NCBI RefSeq assembly: GCF_038502225.1
Contig: NC_091341.1
Coordinates: forward strand, 5,322,525 to 5,386,524
DNA: 64,000 nucleotides
From: Cherax quadricarinatus
Taxonomy: Eukaryota; Arthropoda; Malacostraca; Decapoda; Parastacidae
Direction of reading: 5' to 3'
In this document: one piece after another, positions 25,051-35,714 of the stretch
How the letters are laid out: each line of letters starts with the position of its first letter
Position numbering within the stretch: the first letter of the stretch is position 1
Notes under the pieces: model-generated
The model's input: only the letters and a program-made list of their open reading frames with translations
What the model was told of the DNA's origin: nothing
Databases searched by the model: none
Made by a program: the position numbers and the translations under genes

Positions 25051-27517
25051 AGGTGTGGTAGGTAAGTTTGGGGTGCCAGGTGTAAATGATAATGGGAGCC
25101 CTTTGGTTGAACTTTGTATAGAAAGGGGTTTAGTTATAGGTAATACATATTTTAAGAAAAAGAGGATAAATAAGTATACACGATATGATGTAGGGCGAAA
25201 TGACAGTAGTTTGTTGGATTATGTATTGGTAGATAAAAGACTGTTGAGTAGACTTCAGGATGTACATGTTTATAGAGGGGCCACAGATATATCAGATCAC
25301 TTTCTAGTTGTAGCTACACTGGGAGTAAAAGGTAGATGGGATACAAGGAGAATAGAAGCATCAGGGAAGAGAGAGGTGAAGGTTTATAAACTAAAAGAGG
25401 AGGCAGTTAGGGTAAGATATAAACAGCTATTGGAGGATAGATGGGCTAATGAGAGCATAGGCAATGGGGTCGAAGAGGTATGGGGTAGGTTTAAAAATGT
25501 AGTGTTAGAGTGTTCAGCAGAAGTTTGTGGTTACAGGAAAGTGGGTGCAGGAGGGAAGAGGAGTGATTGGTGGAATGATGATGTAAAGAGAGTAGTAAGG
25601 GAGAAAAAGTTAGCATATGAGAAGTTTTTACAAAGTAGAAGTGATGCAAGGAGGGAAGAGTATATGGAGAAAAAGAGAGAGGTTAAGAGAGTGGTGAAGC
25701 AATGTAAAAAGAGAGCAAATGAGAGAGTGGGTGAGATGTTATCTACAAATTTTGTTGAAAATAAGAAAAAGTTTTGGAGTGAGATTAACAAGTTAAGAAA
25801 GCCTAGAGAACAAATGGATTTGTCAGTTAAAAATAGGAGAGGAGAGTTATTAAATGGAGAGTTAGAGGTATTGGGAAGATGGAGGGAATATTTTGAGGAA
25901 TTGTTAAATGTTGATGAAGATAGGGAAGCTGTGATTTCGTGTATAGGGCAAGGAGGAATAACATCTTGTAGGAGTGAGGAAGAGCCAGTTGTGAGTGTGG
26001 GGGAAGTTCGTGAGGCAGTAGGTAAAATGAAAGGGGGTAAGGCAGCCGGGATTGATGGGATAAAGATAGAAATGTTAAAAGCAGGTGGGGATATAGTTTT
26101 GGAGTGGTTGGTGCAATTATTTAATAAATGTATGGAAGAGGGTAAGGTACCTAGGGATTGGCAGAGAGCATGCATAGTTCCTTTGTATAAAGGCAAAGGG
26201 GATAAAAGAGAGTGCAAAAATTATAGGGGGATAAGTCTGTTGAGTGTACCTGGTAAAGTGTATGGTAGAGTTATAATTGAAAGAATTAAGAGTAAGACGG
26301 AGAATAGGATAGCAGATGAACAAGGAGGCTTTAGGAAAGGTAGGGGGTGTGTGGACCAGGTGTTTACAGTGAAACATATAAGTGAACAGTATTTAGATAA
26401 GGCTAAAGAGGTCTTTGTGGCATTTATGGATTTGGAAAAGGCGTATGACAGGGTGGATAGGGGGGCAATGTGGCAGATGTTGCAAGTGTATGGTGTAGGA
26501 GGTAGGTTACTGAAAGCAGTGAAGAGTTTTTACGAGGATAGTGAGGCTCAAGTTAGAGTATGTAGGAAAGAGGGAAATTTTTTCCCAGTAAAAGTAGGCC
26601 TTAGACAAGGATGTGTGATGTCACCGTGGTTGTTTAATATATTTATAGATGGGGTTGTAAGAGAAGTAAATGCGAGGGTCTTTGCAAGAGGCGTGGAGTT
26701 AAAAGATAAAGAATCACACACAAAGTGGGAGTTGTCACAGCTGCTCTTTGCTGATGACACTGTGCTCTTGGGAGATTCTGAAGAGAAGCTGCAGAGATTG
26801 GTGGATGAATTTGGTAGGGTGTGCAAAAGAAGAAAATTAAAGGTGAATACAGGAAAGAGTAAGGTTATGAGGATAACAAAAAGATTAGGTGATGAAAGAT
26901 TGAATATCAGATTGGAGGGAGAGAGTACGGAGGAGGTGAACGTATTCAGATATTTGGGAGTGGACGTGTCAGCGGATGGGTCTATGAAAGATGAGGTGAA
27001 TCATAGAATTGATGAGGGAAAAAGAGTGAGTGGTGCACTTAGGAGTCTGTGGAGACAAAGAGCTTTGTCCTTTTAGGCAAAGAGGGGAATGTATGAGAGT
27101 ATAGTTTTACCAACGCTCTTATATGGGTGTGAAGCGTGGGTGATGAATGTTGCAGCGAGGAGAAGGCTGGAGGCAGTGGAGATGTCATGTCTGAGGGCAA
27201 TGTGTGGTGTGAATATAATGCAGAGAATTCGTAGTTTGGAAGTTAGGAGGAGGTGCGGGATTACCAAAACTGTTGTCCAGAGGGCTGAGGAAGGGTTGTT
27301 GAGGTGGTTCGGACATGTAGAGAGAATGGAGCGAAACAGAATGACTTCAAGAGTGTATCAGTCTGTAGTGGAAGGAAGGCGGGGTAGGGGTCGGCCTAGG
27401 AAGGGTTGGAGGGAGGGGGTAAAGGAGGTTTTGTGTGCGAGGGGCTTGGACTTCCAGCAGTCATGCGTGAGCGTGTTTGATAGGAGTGAATGGAGACAAA
27501 TGGTTTTTAATACTTGA
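25051..27517 (+). pseudogene. LINE-B endonuclease/reverse transcriptase ORF with one premature stop
   Basis: The frame is open from the truncation point; there is no true start. Numbering from the GTG at 25055: residues 1-90 are the end of an apurinic-type endonuclease, with SDH at 80-82; the reverse transcriptase has GKAAGIDGIKIEML, FMDLEKAYDRVDRG (catalytic Asp near 459) and FADD at 565-568. A TAG at 27074-27076 interrupts it, where other copies read a sense codon; the same frame then continues with LLYGCEAWVMNVAARRRLEA and GLLRWFGHVERMERNR to the stop at 27517. The protein would nick target DNA and copy its own RNA there. The C-terminal motifs and endonuclease type point to the RTE group; the assignment is from memory. 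Confidence 0.9.
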
Positions 27518-27774
27518 CGTGCTGTTGGAGTGTGAGCAAAGTAACATTTATGAAGGGATTCAGGGAAACCGGCAGGCCGGACTTGAGTCCTGGAGATGGG
27601 AAGTACAGTGCCTGCACTCTGAAGGAGGGGTGTTAATGTTGCAGTTTAAAAACTGTAGTGTAAAGCACCCTTCTGGCAAGACAGTGATGGAGCGAATGAT
27701 GGTGAAAGTTTTTCTTTTTCGGGCCACCCTGCCTTGGTGGGAATCGGCCAGTGTGATAATAAAAAAAAAAAAAA
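25051..27774 (+). mobile_element. LINE-B (RTE-like) longest copy, sense, with poly(A)
   Basis: 5'-truncated within the endonuclease domain and complete at the 3' end: ORF (25051-27517), about 240 bp of 3' UTR with the palindrome CAGTTTAAAAACTG and the terminus CCACCCTGCCTTGGTGG, then a 14-A run at 27761-27774. The last 1.36 kb and the antisense copy at 23684-25050 form a large inverted repeat. Another antisense fragment starts immediately after the A run. Confidence 0.95.
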
Positions 27775-28290
27775 TTATATGTTTCACTATAAACACCTGG
27801 TCCACACACCCCCTACCTTTCCTAAAGCCTCCTTGTTCATCTGCTATCCTATTCTCAGTCTTACTTTTAATTCTTTCAATAATAACTCTACCATACACTT
27901 TACCAGGTATACTCAACAGACTTATCCCCCTATAATTTTTGCACTCTCTTTTGTCCCCTTTGCCTTTATACAAAGGAACTATGCATGCTCTCTGCCAATC
28001 CCTAGGTACCTTACCCTCTTCCATACATTTATTAAATAATTGCACCAACCACTCCAAAACTATATCCCCACCTGCTTTTAACATTTCTATCTTTATCCCA
28101 TCAATCCCGGCTGCCTTACCCCCTTTCATTTTACCTACTGCCTCACGAACTTCCCCCACACTCACAACTGGCTCTTCCTCACTCCTGTAAGATGTTATTC
28201 CTCCTTGTCCTATACACGAAATCACAGCTTCCCTATCTTCATCAACATTTAACAATTCCTCAAAATATTCCCTCCATCTTCCCAATACCT
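27775..28290 (-). mobile_element. LINE-B internal RT fragment, antisense
   Basis: Minus-strand translation covers VLGRWREYFEELLNVDEDRE through GGKAAGIDGIKIEML to GFRKGRGCVDQVFIVKHI, an internal part of LINE-B without its 3' end. It abuts the poly(A) of the sense copy on one side and a TA tract on the other (TCCCAATATATA). It is uninterrupted by stops. Lacking a 3' end, it is more easily explained by rearrangement than by an ordinary truncated insertion. Confidence 0.92.
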
Positions 28291-28292
28291 TC

Positions 28293-28296
<4 letters not shown>

Positions 28297-28340
<44 letters not shown>
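28297..28340. repeat. (TA)n microsatellite
   Basis: Short TA tract at the edge of the LINE-B fragment. Confidence 0.97.
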
Positions 28341-28342
<2 letters not shown>

Positions 28343-28807
28343 GAACGCCTTGTTCCTCAATAACCAGAGAGAAAAAGCAGTGAAATTCCTTAATAATGTG
28401 ATTCATCACATTATCAGGAAGAATAAAATGAAAAGGACAACAGAAAATTTATAAAGGTAAAATATGGCCTCACATATGACCTCACATATGACCTCACATA
28501 TGGCCCTACACACTTGAGCGTGGAAGTGAAGTGAGGAATAAATCAAGTCATATGTAAAATTTAAAAAGAGACATGTCAGGCACTGTATAAAACTCTCATA
28601 AATTCCATTATTAATGAGCCTAATTTATACAGCCCAGAACTTATATTCATATTGCAATCAATACTATTTTTTATGAAGCTTGATTCAATTGTATATCGCT
28701 CAACCATGGACTTGCTTGATGCAGTCTTATCGGCCTTTTGAAAATCAACTGGATAGTTAAAATCTTTCACGTGAATAAACAGAGCATTAGATTCTTGTCA
28801 AGTTTTG
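28341..28807. other. Non-coding stretch
   Basis: AT-rich and unique apart from three tandem copies of CCTCACATATGA at about 28470-28503. No gene is recognised. Confidence 0.6.
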
Positions 28808-29175
28808 TAATGGAAGGTAGATGGGGTAGGGGTCGTCCCAGGAATAGTTGGAGGGAGAGGGGACAAAAGGCTTCTAGTTTTAGGGGTTGAGCATCCAGCA
28901 GGGTTGTGATAACATATTAGGTAGGAATGCATAGAGACAAGTAGTTTTTAATTGATTTACTGTATGAGTGTGAGCGCAGGGTAATTTTTATGAAGGGTTA
29001 GAGACACCGGTTAGCCAGACTTGAATCCTGGACGTGAAAACGGCAGTGCTTGCACTCTGAAGGAGGAATGAGGATGTTTCAGTAAGCGAGGAAATCTGAG
29101 TGTGGTGTTAATCCTTTCCTGGAAAGACGGGGATTGAGTGACTAATGCCTTGGCTGGAGATGGCCGTTGAGCTAA
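28808..29175 (+). mobile_element. Old LINE-B-like 3' fragment, sense
   Basis: Diverged but collinear with the LINE-B 3' region: GGTAGATGGGGTAGGGGTCG, then GAGTGTGAGCGCAGGGTAAT, ACACCGGTTAGCCAGACTTG, CTTGCACTCTGAAGGAGGAA and a degraded terminus (GGCTGGAGATGGCCG). Many indels show it is much older than the copies at 23684-27774. Confidence 0.8.
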
Positions 29176-29357
29176 TTATATATGGTATTTGACTCAGTAG
29201 GCCTCCTGCAGTGTAATTTTAGTATCACTTTACTTTGTTAGGTGTCGCCTCACTGAGTGAACTGTTACCTGGATCTGGTATCATCTCACTTTGTAATACA
29301 TATAATGTGCTTTTCTTGTCTTTTTCTCTTATCTCTAAAGATGTGTGTGTAAGCATC

Positions 29358-29360
<3 letters not shown>

Positions 29361-29432
<72 letters not shown>
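29361..29432. repeat. (TG)n microsatellite
   Basis: TG tract that runs straight into the R2 element at about 29430. Confidence 0.98.
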
Positions 29433-29433
<1 letters not shown>

Positions 29434-29814
29434 TGCCGAATATGTAAAACTGGTCAATTAGCAAGAACTCATTTAAAATTAAGTCCTTTCTGAAATTTTC
29501 TCTTATACGTTTAAAGATATATTTTTTCCATTAATGTTAAAGTAAAAAATTTTTAATTTTGCATCAAAAGAATCTTAGAAAGCTTACCTAACCTTATTAT
29601 AACAAGAACAATTTATTTTAGCCTCACCCAACTAAATATATTTTAGATTTGTTTACAATAATTTAATACTTAACAAACACAGTGAAATATATTTTTTCGT
29701 TAGGTTCAGAATGATTTTGGAGAAATTATTGCATACACAAATTTTCACTTGTCCTATATGGCAAGATGAGCGTTGCTATTTAAGCCAAGATCGCAAGTTC
29801 TGCCTATTCGGCAC

Positions 29815-29820
<6 letters not shown>
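29430..29820 (+). mobile_element. R2 MITE-like element, sense
   Basis: About 390 bp, AT-rich, non-coding, with inverted ends: left GGTGCCGAATATGTAAAACT and right GCCTATTCGGCACGACATA. Internal landmarks are GGTCAATTAGCAAGAACTC, CTTATACGTTTAAAGATATA and TTCGTTAGGTTCAGAATGAT. Other copies lie at 30043 (antisense), 38651 (sense) and 50806 (antisense). The right end merges into a TA tract. Terminal inverted repeats, small size and no ORF suggest a MITE; the parent transposon is not visible here. Confidence 0.85.

Positions 29821-29902
<82 letters not shown>
29819..29902. repeat. (TA)n microsatellite
   Basis: TA tract between the right end of R2 and the start of R1. Confidence 0.98.
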
Positions 29903-29904
<2 letters not shown>

Positions 29905-30042
29905 GCAATAAGTTCACAGTAAACAGGTGATATCAAAATATGCAAAACAACCACTGTAAAAGAATAGTGAAATTCCAAGCGGTTTCGTGACTTCTCACAT
30001 TATCAAGGAACATAGTTCCTTGATAATGTGAGAAGTCACGAA
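29903..30042. mobile_element. R1 copy ending in a perfect 27-bp hairpin
   Basis: Shares ACAGTAAACAGGTGAT, AATATGCAAA and GAAATTCCAAGCGGTTTCGT with the R1 copy at 11504. Positions 29984-30010 and 30016-30042 are exact reverse complements around the loop CATAG (arm begins TTCGTGACTTCTCACATTAT). The right arm merges with the R2 copy that follows. Confidence 0.75.
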
Positions 30043-30417
30043 TAGGCAAAACCTGCGATTTTAGCTTAAATAGCAAAGCTCTTCTTGCCGAATAAGGCCA
30101 GCGAAAATTTGTGCATGCAATAATTTCGCAAAAATCATTCTGAACCTAACGAAATATATATATTTCATTGTGTTTCTTCATTAATAAATAATTGTAAATT
30201 TATCTATAATATATTTAGTTGGATTAGGCTAAATTAAATTGCGCTTCTTATAAGGTTAAGTTTTCTATTTTTTTATTTGGCACAAAATTATTAGTTTTTA
30301 CATTAACATAAACGAAAAAAAATATATCTTTAAACGTATAAGAGAAAATTTTAGAAAGAACTTAATTTTAAACGAGTTCTTGCTAAGTGACCAATTTTAT
30401 TTATTCAGTACGACATA
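30043..30417 (-). mobile_element. R2 MITE-like element, antisense
   Basis: Antisense copy with the landmarks CATTCTGAACCTAACGAA, AAACGTATAAGAGAAAATTT and GAGTTCTTGCTAAGTGACCA, ending ATTCAGTACGACATAA. It lies inverted to the copy at 29430, so the two could pair. Its first end has lost the clean terminal repeat and starts at GGCAAAACCTGCGATTTTAG. Confidence 0.85.
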
Positions 30418-30612
30418 AATGAAATCGCGAACAAACTATACAAGGTGCAAAACAAACACCTTGTTGAATGATATATCTAAGACTTTCGTGTTACAATCAA
30501 CACATCATAAGGAGCTTTCAATGTTGCAGATTAGTTTAGGAGAGAGTTCTACCTCGAATGAGGTAGGAGCTCCTAAAAAATAAATATTTATTCATTTATT
30601 TATTGATATATA

Positions 30613-31150
30613 TTAAGACACTGGCCGTCTGCCATCGAGGTAGAATGACTCAAAAATGAGTAAAATACTTTCACTGCCATTCATTAATTCACTGTCCTGC
30701 CAGATCTGTGCTGACAACACAGTTCAGAGGACTCTCCAAACCGCACCATCTTCATCCCTTGTCAGAGTGCAAACACTGTACCTCACACCTTCAAGACTCA
30801 CGTCCGGCTAATCATTTTCTCTGAATTCCTTCTTAAATATCGTGCTCACTCTCCAACAGCACACCAAATCATAAAAACCACTGGCCCCCCATCACTCCTT
30901 TCAAACACGCTTACACAAGCCAGCACTCAGAACCTCCTTAACCCCCTCATTCCACCTTTCCTATTACGACCTCTACGCCACCTTCCATCCATGCCAGATT
31001 TATAAACCTTCCAACCTCTCTAAATGTTCGAAATACCTTTACAACTTCCCTTCAGTCTTCTCAGTTATTCTTTTTTAACCCACATCTTCTGATCTCCTAT
31101 GAATTCTGCATGATATTCACACCATCTATTGCCTTCAAACACGACAAAAG
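30613..31150 (-). mobile_element. Old LINE-B-like fragment, antisense
   Basis: Collinear with the LINE-B 3' region on the minus strand but heavily mutated: GACACTGGCCGTCTGCC, CAGAGTGCAAACACTGTACC, CTCCAACAGCACACCAAATC, up to CACACCATCTATTGCCTTC. It meets a sense fragment at about 31152, again 5' to 5'. The 195 bases before it show only a small hairpin (CTACCTCGAATGAGGTAG). Confidence 0.78.
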
Positions 31151-31152
31151 AA

Positions 31153-31515
31153 TGGACGGAGTCTCGTACCATGGACTTTAGTGGTAGGTGTTTGAAAATT
31201 AAGCAGGTGTGAGAGTCTAGTGATTTTTATAAACTGGCCGTACCGTTTGACTTTGAGAATTGTAATATTTCTGAAGTGATTCAGGGAAACCGGTTAGGAG
31301 AGCATGAATGCTGGAGGTGGGAAGTACACAGTGTCTATACTCTGAAGGAAGGATGGTGGTAGGAAGTACACAGTGTCTGTACTCTGAAGGAAGGATGGTG
31401 GTAGGAAGTACACAGTGTCTGTACTCTGAAGGAGGGATGGAGGTGGGAAGTACACAGTGTCTGTACTCTGAAGGAGGGATGGGAATATAACGATTCAGAG
31501 AACCATTTGAACTGT
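31153..31515 (+). mobile_element. Old LINE-B-like 3' fragment, sense, with internal 42-bp amplification
   Basis: GATTCAGGGAAACCGGTTAG and the following 3' UTR match LINE-B. A 42-bp segment containing GGAAGTACACAGTGTCTGTA and CTCTGAAGGA is then repeated four times in tandem (31309-31480). The match before 31260 is weak. There is no terminal stem, so the 3' end is lost. Confidence 0.75.
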
Positions 31516-31579
31516 GATGTTTTTCTCAGCAGGTAATTACCATGAAGAATGGGATACTTGTGCAACATTAGGGAATTTT

Positions 31580-31625
31580 TAATGATGAAACGTTTCGCCA
31601 GCCTTTGACTTCTTCAGTCCACTAC
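31580..31625 (+). mobile_element. R3 element fragment
   Basis: Contains AAACGTTTCGCCAGCC and CTTCTTCAGTCCAC, the core of R3. The flanks are not recognisable. Confidence 0.55.
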
Positions 31626-32126
31626 AATGAAGACTGGTTGTACAATTGTCTTATTCTTCACCTTATTCTTCACCTTGCTAAGAGTACGTAACCTTTATTC
31701 GGCATATGTACACACGCTCATTGAAAGGCTATCTCCCCAACCAGCGAACCAGTACTAAGAATCGAATGATGGGGCCCCATCCTTCGATCAGTACCTAGGT
31801 TCAGCCAATGGAAAGATGGGTCTGGCAATCGTGGAGGTGTTGTGGTTACCACTCGCCTTTCCACCCTTGTCATTTCATTTCTAGAGTTGGTTGAGCACGG
31901 TTGTCCATCTGTCTCCAGGCTGTGTCTTTGCCTTTGACGAACCGTGTTGTACACATACATTTCCAGCTGCATATAGTGTACATAGCTGTACATAAGTACT
32001 ATTGCTCTTGGTGAAGGAAAATATATTTCAAAGTTATTCAGCTCTGTTTGTTCTGCTCCTTGCTCCCCCTTTACACCCAGGATAACAGGCCTTATTGTGC
32101 CTGGGTTGTAATAGTGCTCTAAACCA

Positions 32127-32127
<1 letters not shown>
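31626..32127. other. Non-coding stretch, nothing recognised
   Basis: Unique-looking sequence without a protein-like frame or a repeat family that I can name. Confidence 0.5.

Positions 32128-32179
<52 letters not shown>
32128..32179. repeat. (CA)n microsatellite
   Basis: CA tract followed by GGTAATTATGATAC. The next 325 bases are pyrimidine-rich (TCCTCCC runs) and show no gene. Confidence 0.98.
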
Positions 32180-32182
<3 letters not shown>

Positions 32183-32501
32183 AATTATGATACATGCTTC
32201 GCTCCTCTGCTGTAAGTTATTCTTGTGTACACTAAACATCCTTCGTTTCATCTCTTCTTACATATCTCTCCTCCCTCCATCCCATCTCTCTTCCCATCAT
32301 TCTCCTCCCCTCTTTCCCCTTCCTGCAGGCACTCCATCCTCTTCCCTAGTCACCCTCCCATTAATACAATCGTAATACATAAACGAGACAATTACCGTAA
32401 AACAATATTTTTTCTCTCCCGCGGTCGTTCCTCTCTTCTCCCCATTTGTGTACTCTTGCACTTCCTTGTGCTTTACTACCCTTGTCCTTCCCATTCCCCT
32501 T

Positions 32502-32504
<3 letters not shown>

Positions 32505-32577
<73 letters not shown>

Positions 32578-32588
32578 TTCTCTCTCTC
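32505..32588. repeat. (CT)n microsatellite
   Basis: CT tract with a TTTCTTTTT interruption near its end. Confidence 0.98.
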
Positions 32589-32644
32589 ATTCTTTCTCAT
32601 TACCAAAATTTCTTCTCTGTTTTTAATTTTGTTGATAATTCTCA

Positions 32645-33268
32645 CAATTGTATATACTTGGTGATAATTGTATATACTTGGTGATAATTGTATATACTTG
32701 GTGATAATTGTATATACTTGGTGATAATTGTACATACTTGGTGATAATTGTATATACTTGGTGATAATTGTATATACTTGGTGATAATTGTATATACTTG
32801 GTGATAATTGTACATACCTGGTGATAATTGTATATACTTGGTGATAATTGTATATACTTGGTGATAATTGTACATACTTGGTGATAATTGTACATACTTG
32901 GTGATAATTGTATATACTTGGTGATAATTGTATATACTTGGTGATAATTGTACATACTTGGTGATAATTGTACATACTTGGTGATAATTGTACATACTTG
33001 GTGATAATTGTACATACTTGGTGATAATTGTACATACTTGGTGATAATTGTATATACTTGGTGATAATTGTACATACTTGGTGATAATTGTACATACTTG
33101 GTGATAATTGTATATACTTGGTGATAATTGTACATACTTGGTGATAATTGTACATACTTGGTGATAATTGTATATACTTGGTGATAATTGTATATACTTG
33201 GTGATAATTGTATATACTTGGTGATAATTGTATATACTTGGTGATAATTGTATATACTTGGTGATAAT
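32645..33268. repeat. Minisatellite M6, 20-bp unit, about 31 copies
   Basis: Units GTGATAATTGTATATACTTG in strict 20-bp register. The only common variant is TATATA versus TACATA in the middle, plus one ACCTGG. Open minus-strand frames reading YNYHQV or ITKYIQLSPS are by-products of the repeat. Confidence 0.97.
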
Positions 33269-33864
33269 TAAAGTGATCATCGACAACCTAATGTGAGGAA
33301 GATATAAATGCGATTTTCAAAACATATGTTGAAGACACGTTTCGCCCACTACGAGCCTCTTCAGTCCCTGGTGGGCGAGAGGTATTCTCAGTTTTTGACA
33401 CTGGCATGCGTGTTTGTCTCATATTTGTGGGTGTTAGTCACAATGTTAGACGCACCAACAGTCTGCCTGATCACAGACATGCCACGGTGGGTCGAGGCTA
33501 CCGTTTCCTCCTAGCATCGAGTGACTCACGCGGGTTTAGTGCTTCACGAAATGCAACCTACAACAATCCATTCGTGAAGACAGAATGCCATAACCTTTTT
33601 ATTTATTAACAGCGGCGTTCGTGAGCTGAAATGAATCACAGTCGGATTGATCGGATTCAAAATCTCGTTGTATTGTAGTTCCTGTCTTCAATTATTATTT
33701 TTAAGGTGTACAGCGCCATGGGTAATAGGAGGCAATCAGGTTTGATCCGAGGAAGGGGAGGGTAGCTTCACTTCCTCTGATCAAGAGCTACTCGTGGTCA
33801 TCAAGGCGCCTATATGAAAGGGTCGGCTATCTATACAAAAGAAAAAAAATTATATTAAGTGAGG
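33269..33864. other. Non-coding stretch with an R3 fragment
   Basis: At 33333-33375 CACGTTTCGCCCACTACG and CTCTTCAGTCC match the R3 core. The remainder is unique; the two plus-strand frames at 33308-33609 have no recognisable domain. Confidence 0.55.
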
Positions 33865-34690
33865 CTTCCGTTTATGAAGAGCTTTAGTAAGCTTTATGTA
33901 GAGCTTTAGTAAGCTTTATGTGGAATTTTATCAGATTGTATATACAGCTTTAACAAGCTCTTTGCACAGCTTTCTGAATAACTATGTAGAGCTTAATCAA
34001 CTTTTATGTAGAGCTTCACCAACCTTTATGTAGAGCTTTATCAATTTTTATGTAGAGCTATATTAAACTCTCTGTAGAGTCTCCTAAATTTTATGAGCTT
34101 CATTAAGCTCTATGTGGAGCCTTGAAAGCCCTATGTTTACCTATATGAAGCTCTAGCTAAAGCTTTAACAAGCTTCAGGCGTAGCTTTATGAACCTCAAG
34201 GTTGGGCTTTATCAAGCTCTAAGTGGAGCTTGGTCTAGCTCTTGACGAGCCTTAATCAAACTGTAGATGGAGCTTTATCAAGATCAATGTGGATTTTACC
34301 AAGCTTAATGTAGAGCTTTCATAATTTATGTGAAGCTTTATAAAACCTATCTGGACCTTTATTAAGCTCTACTTGGAAATTTATCAACCTAAGTGAAGGT
34401 TATCAAGCTCTTGGTAGAGCTTTATCAATTTCATATGTGAAGCTTTATCAACTATAAGCAGAGCTTAATCAACCTCTATGCAGAGCTTAATCAACCTCTA
34501 TGCAGAGCTTAATCAACCTCTATGCAGAGCTTAATCAACCTCTATGCAGAGCTTAATCAACCTCTATGCAGAGCTTTATCAAGCCCTTTGTGAAGCTTCA
34601 ACAGGTTCCGTTGGAGTTACTCAAGCTCTATAAGGAGCTTTATGAAGCTCTATGTGAGCTGTATCAATCGGTTTATCAAGCTCTCTCTAG
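33865..34690. repeat. Degenerate tandem repeat M7 with a clean 22-bp core
   Basis: Phrases such as TATGTAGAGCTTTATCAA recur roughly every 20-24 bp with heavy divergence. At about 34450-34575 six copies are nearly identical (AGCTTAATCAACCTCTATGC, 22-bp period). Old flanks with a young centre indicate re-amplification within an ancient array. Confidence 0.85.
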
Positions 34691-35616
34691 AGTTTCATCG
34701 TCAACTTCTTAAGATTTTACATAGAGAGAAACGTCGGTATAAAACTGCTCAACACGTTTTTTTTCCTTCATTATTATCGACATTTCGCCTTTGTCTTCAC
34801 TTCCCTTTGTCTTGCTGGTTGGTTAATGGAGTTTGAAGCCTATTGATTACATTAGGGTCATTAAGGGTGCACATAACCACTTTACCACCAGAATATTTAA
34901 ATTCCCAGAAATATGGATTAAAGTCAACTCCCAGAATATATATACTGAGAGAAATATACATCTCAGTATATATATCCTATCTAAGTTCTTGTTTTAAGTT
35001 TGATCGTAATGACTAACCTCCTCGTAAGTTTCACGTTTTTTTTTATCTTGTAAGAGTTTCGTCCTTTCTCTGATCTCACTATTCCCTTGTTTGCTCAATC
35101 TCTCTCTCTCTCTTTCTCTCTCTCCTTTCCGTGGTAACCGGCACAAACGGTTTATAATTTGTGTCATTTGGGTCCCAGCACGTCACGGCCACGTAGCGAA
35201 ATATCGGACTGTGGATCTCGTGTAAGGATTCCAATTTCCCCATCCCCGGGTTCGATTCCTTGCCTGTTCGAACCTGAGTTTGTTTGTCGGTTTTAACTCT
35301 TGGGTTTGATCATTCAGGGTTTTCAGTTCCCTGGGTTCGCTCCTCCGAGTTCGTTCACCAGAGCTCTGTACCTAAGGTTTGATACTCCCTGTGGAGCCTT
35401 CACAATAGGAAGCCTCGAAGGGTTTGGGAGCCCAGGAAGGTTTCCGCTCGCACCTTTGTATCTGCTGCTCCTTTGACATATTCTTTCTTTTTGCTTAAAA
35501 GGTGATCAGTTCTCGTGCCACCAGTGATCTTTGTGCAGTGATGAACGTTCTCACACCATCAGTGCGCATGCTCTGCTAATTACAGACATTCTAATATTTG
35601 TCTTTGGTCAGCTTCT

Positions 35617-35620
<4 letters not shown>
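34691..35620. other. Non-coding stretch, possible SINE relic
   Basis: Mostly unique. A short CT run lies at 35099-35123. At 35225-35270 GGGTTCGATTCC matches a pol III B-box, but the surrounding sequence does not fold as a tRNA, so at most it is a degraded tRNA-derived SINE. No gene is recognised. Confidence 0.5.

Positions 35621-35714
<94 letters not shown>
35621..35714. repeat. Compound (TA)n(GA)n microsatellite
   Basis: TA to about 35697, then GA to the left end of the Tigger element. Confidence 0.97.

Noticed and set aside
23684..27774. Twin-priming inversion as the origin of the head-to-head LINE-B pair
   Set aside because: Twin priming inverts the upstream part of one element. Here both halves carry 3' ends and overlap in content.
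33308..33609. Two overlapping plus-strand frames of about 68 codons as a small gene
   Set aside because: They begin in an R3 fragment, have no recognisable domain, and compete in different frames.
35175..35270. A tRNA gene, because of the perfect B-box GGGTTCGATTCC
   Set aside because: The T-arm does not pair, there is no anticodon stem and no proper acceptor stem. At best it is a SINE relic.
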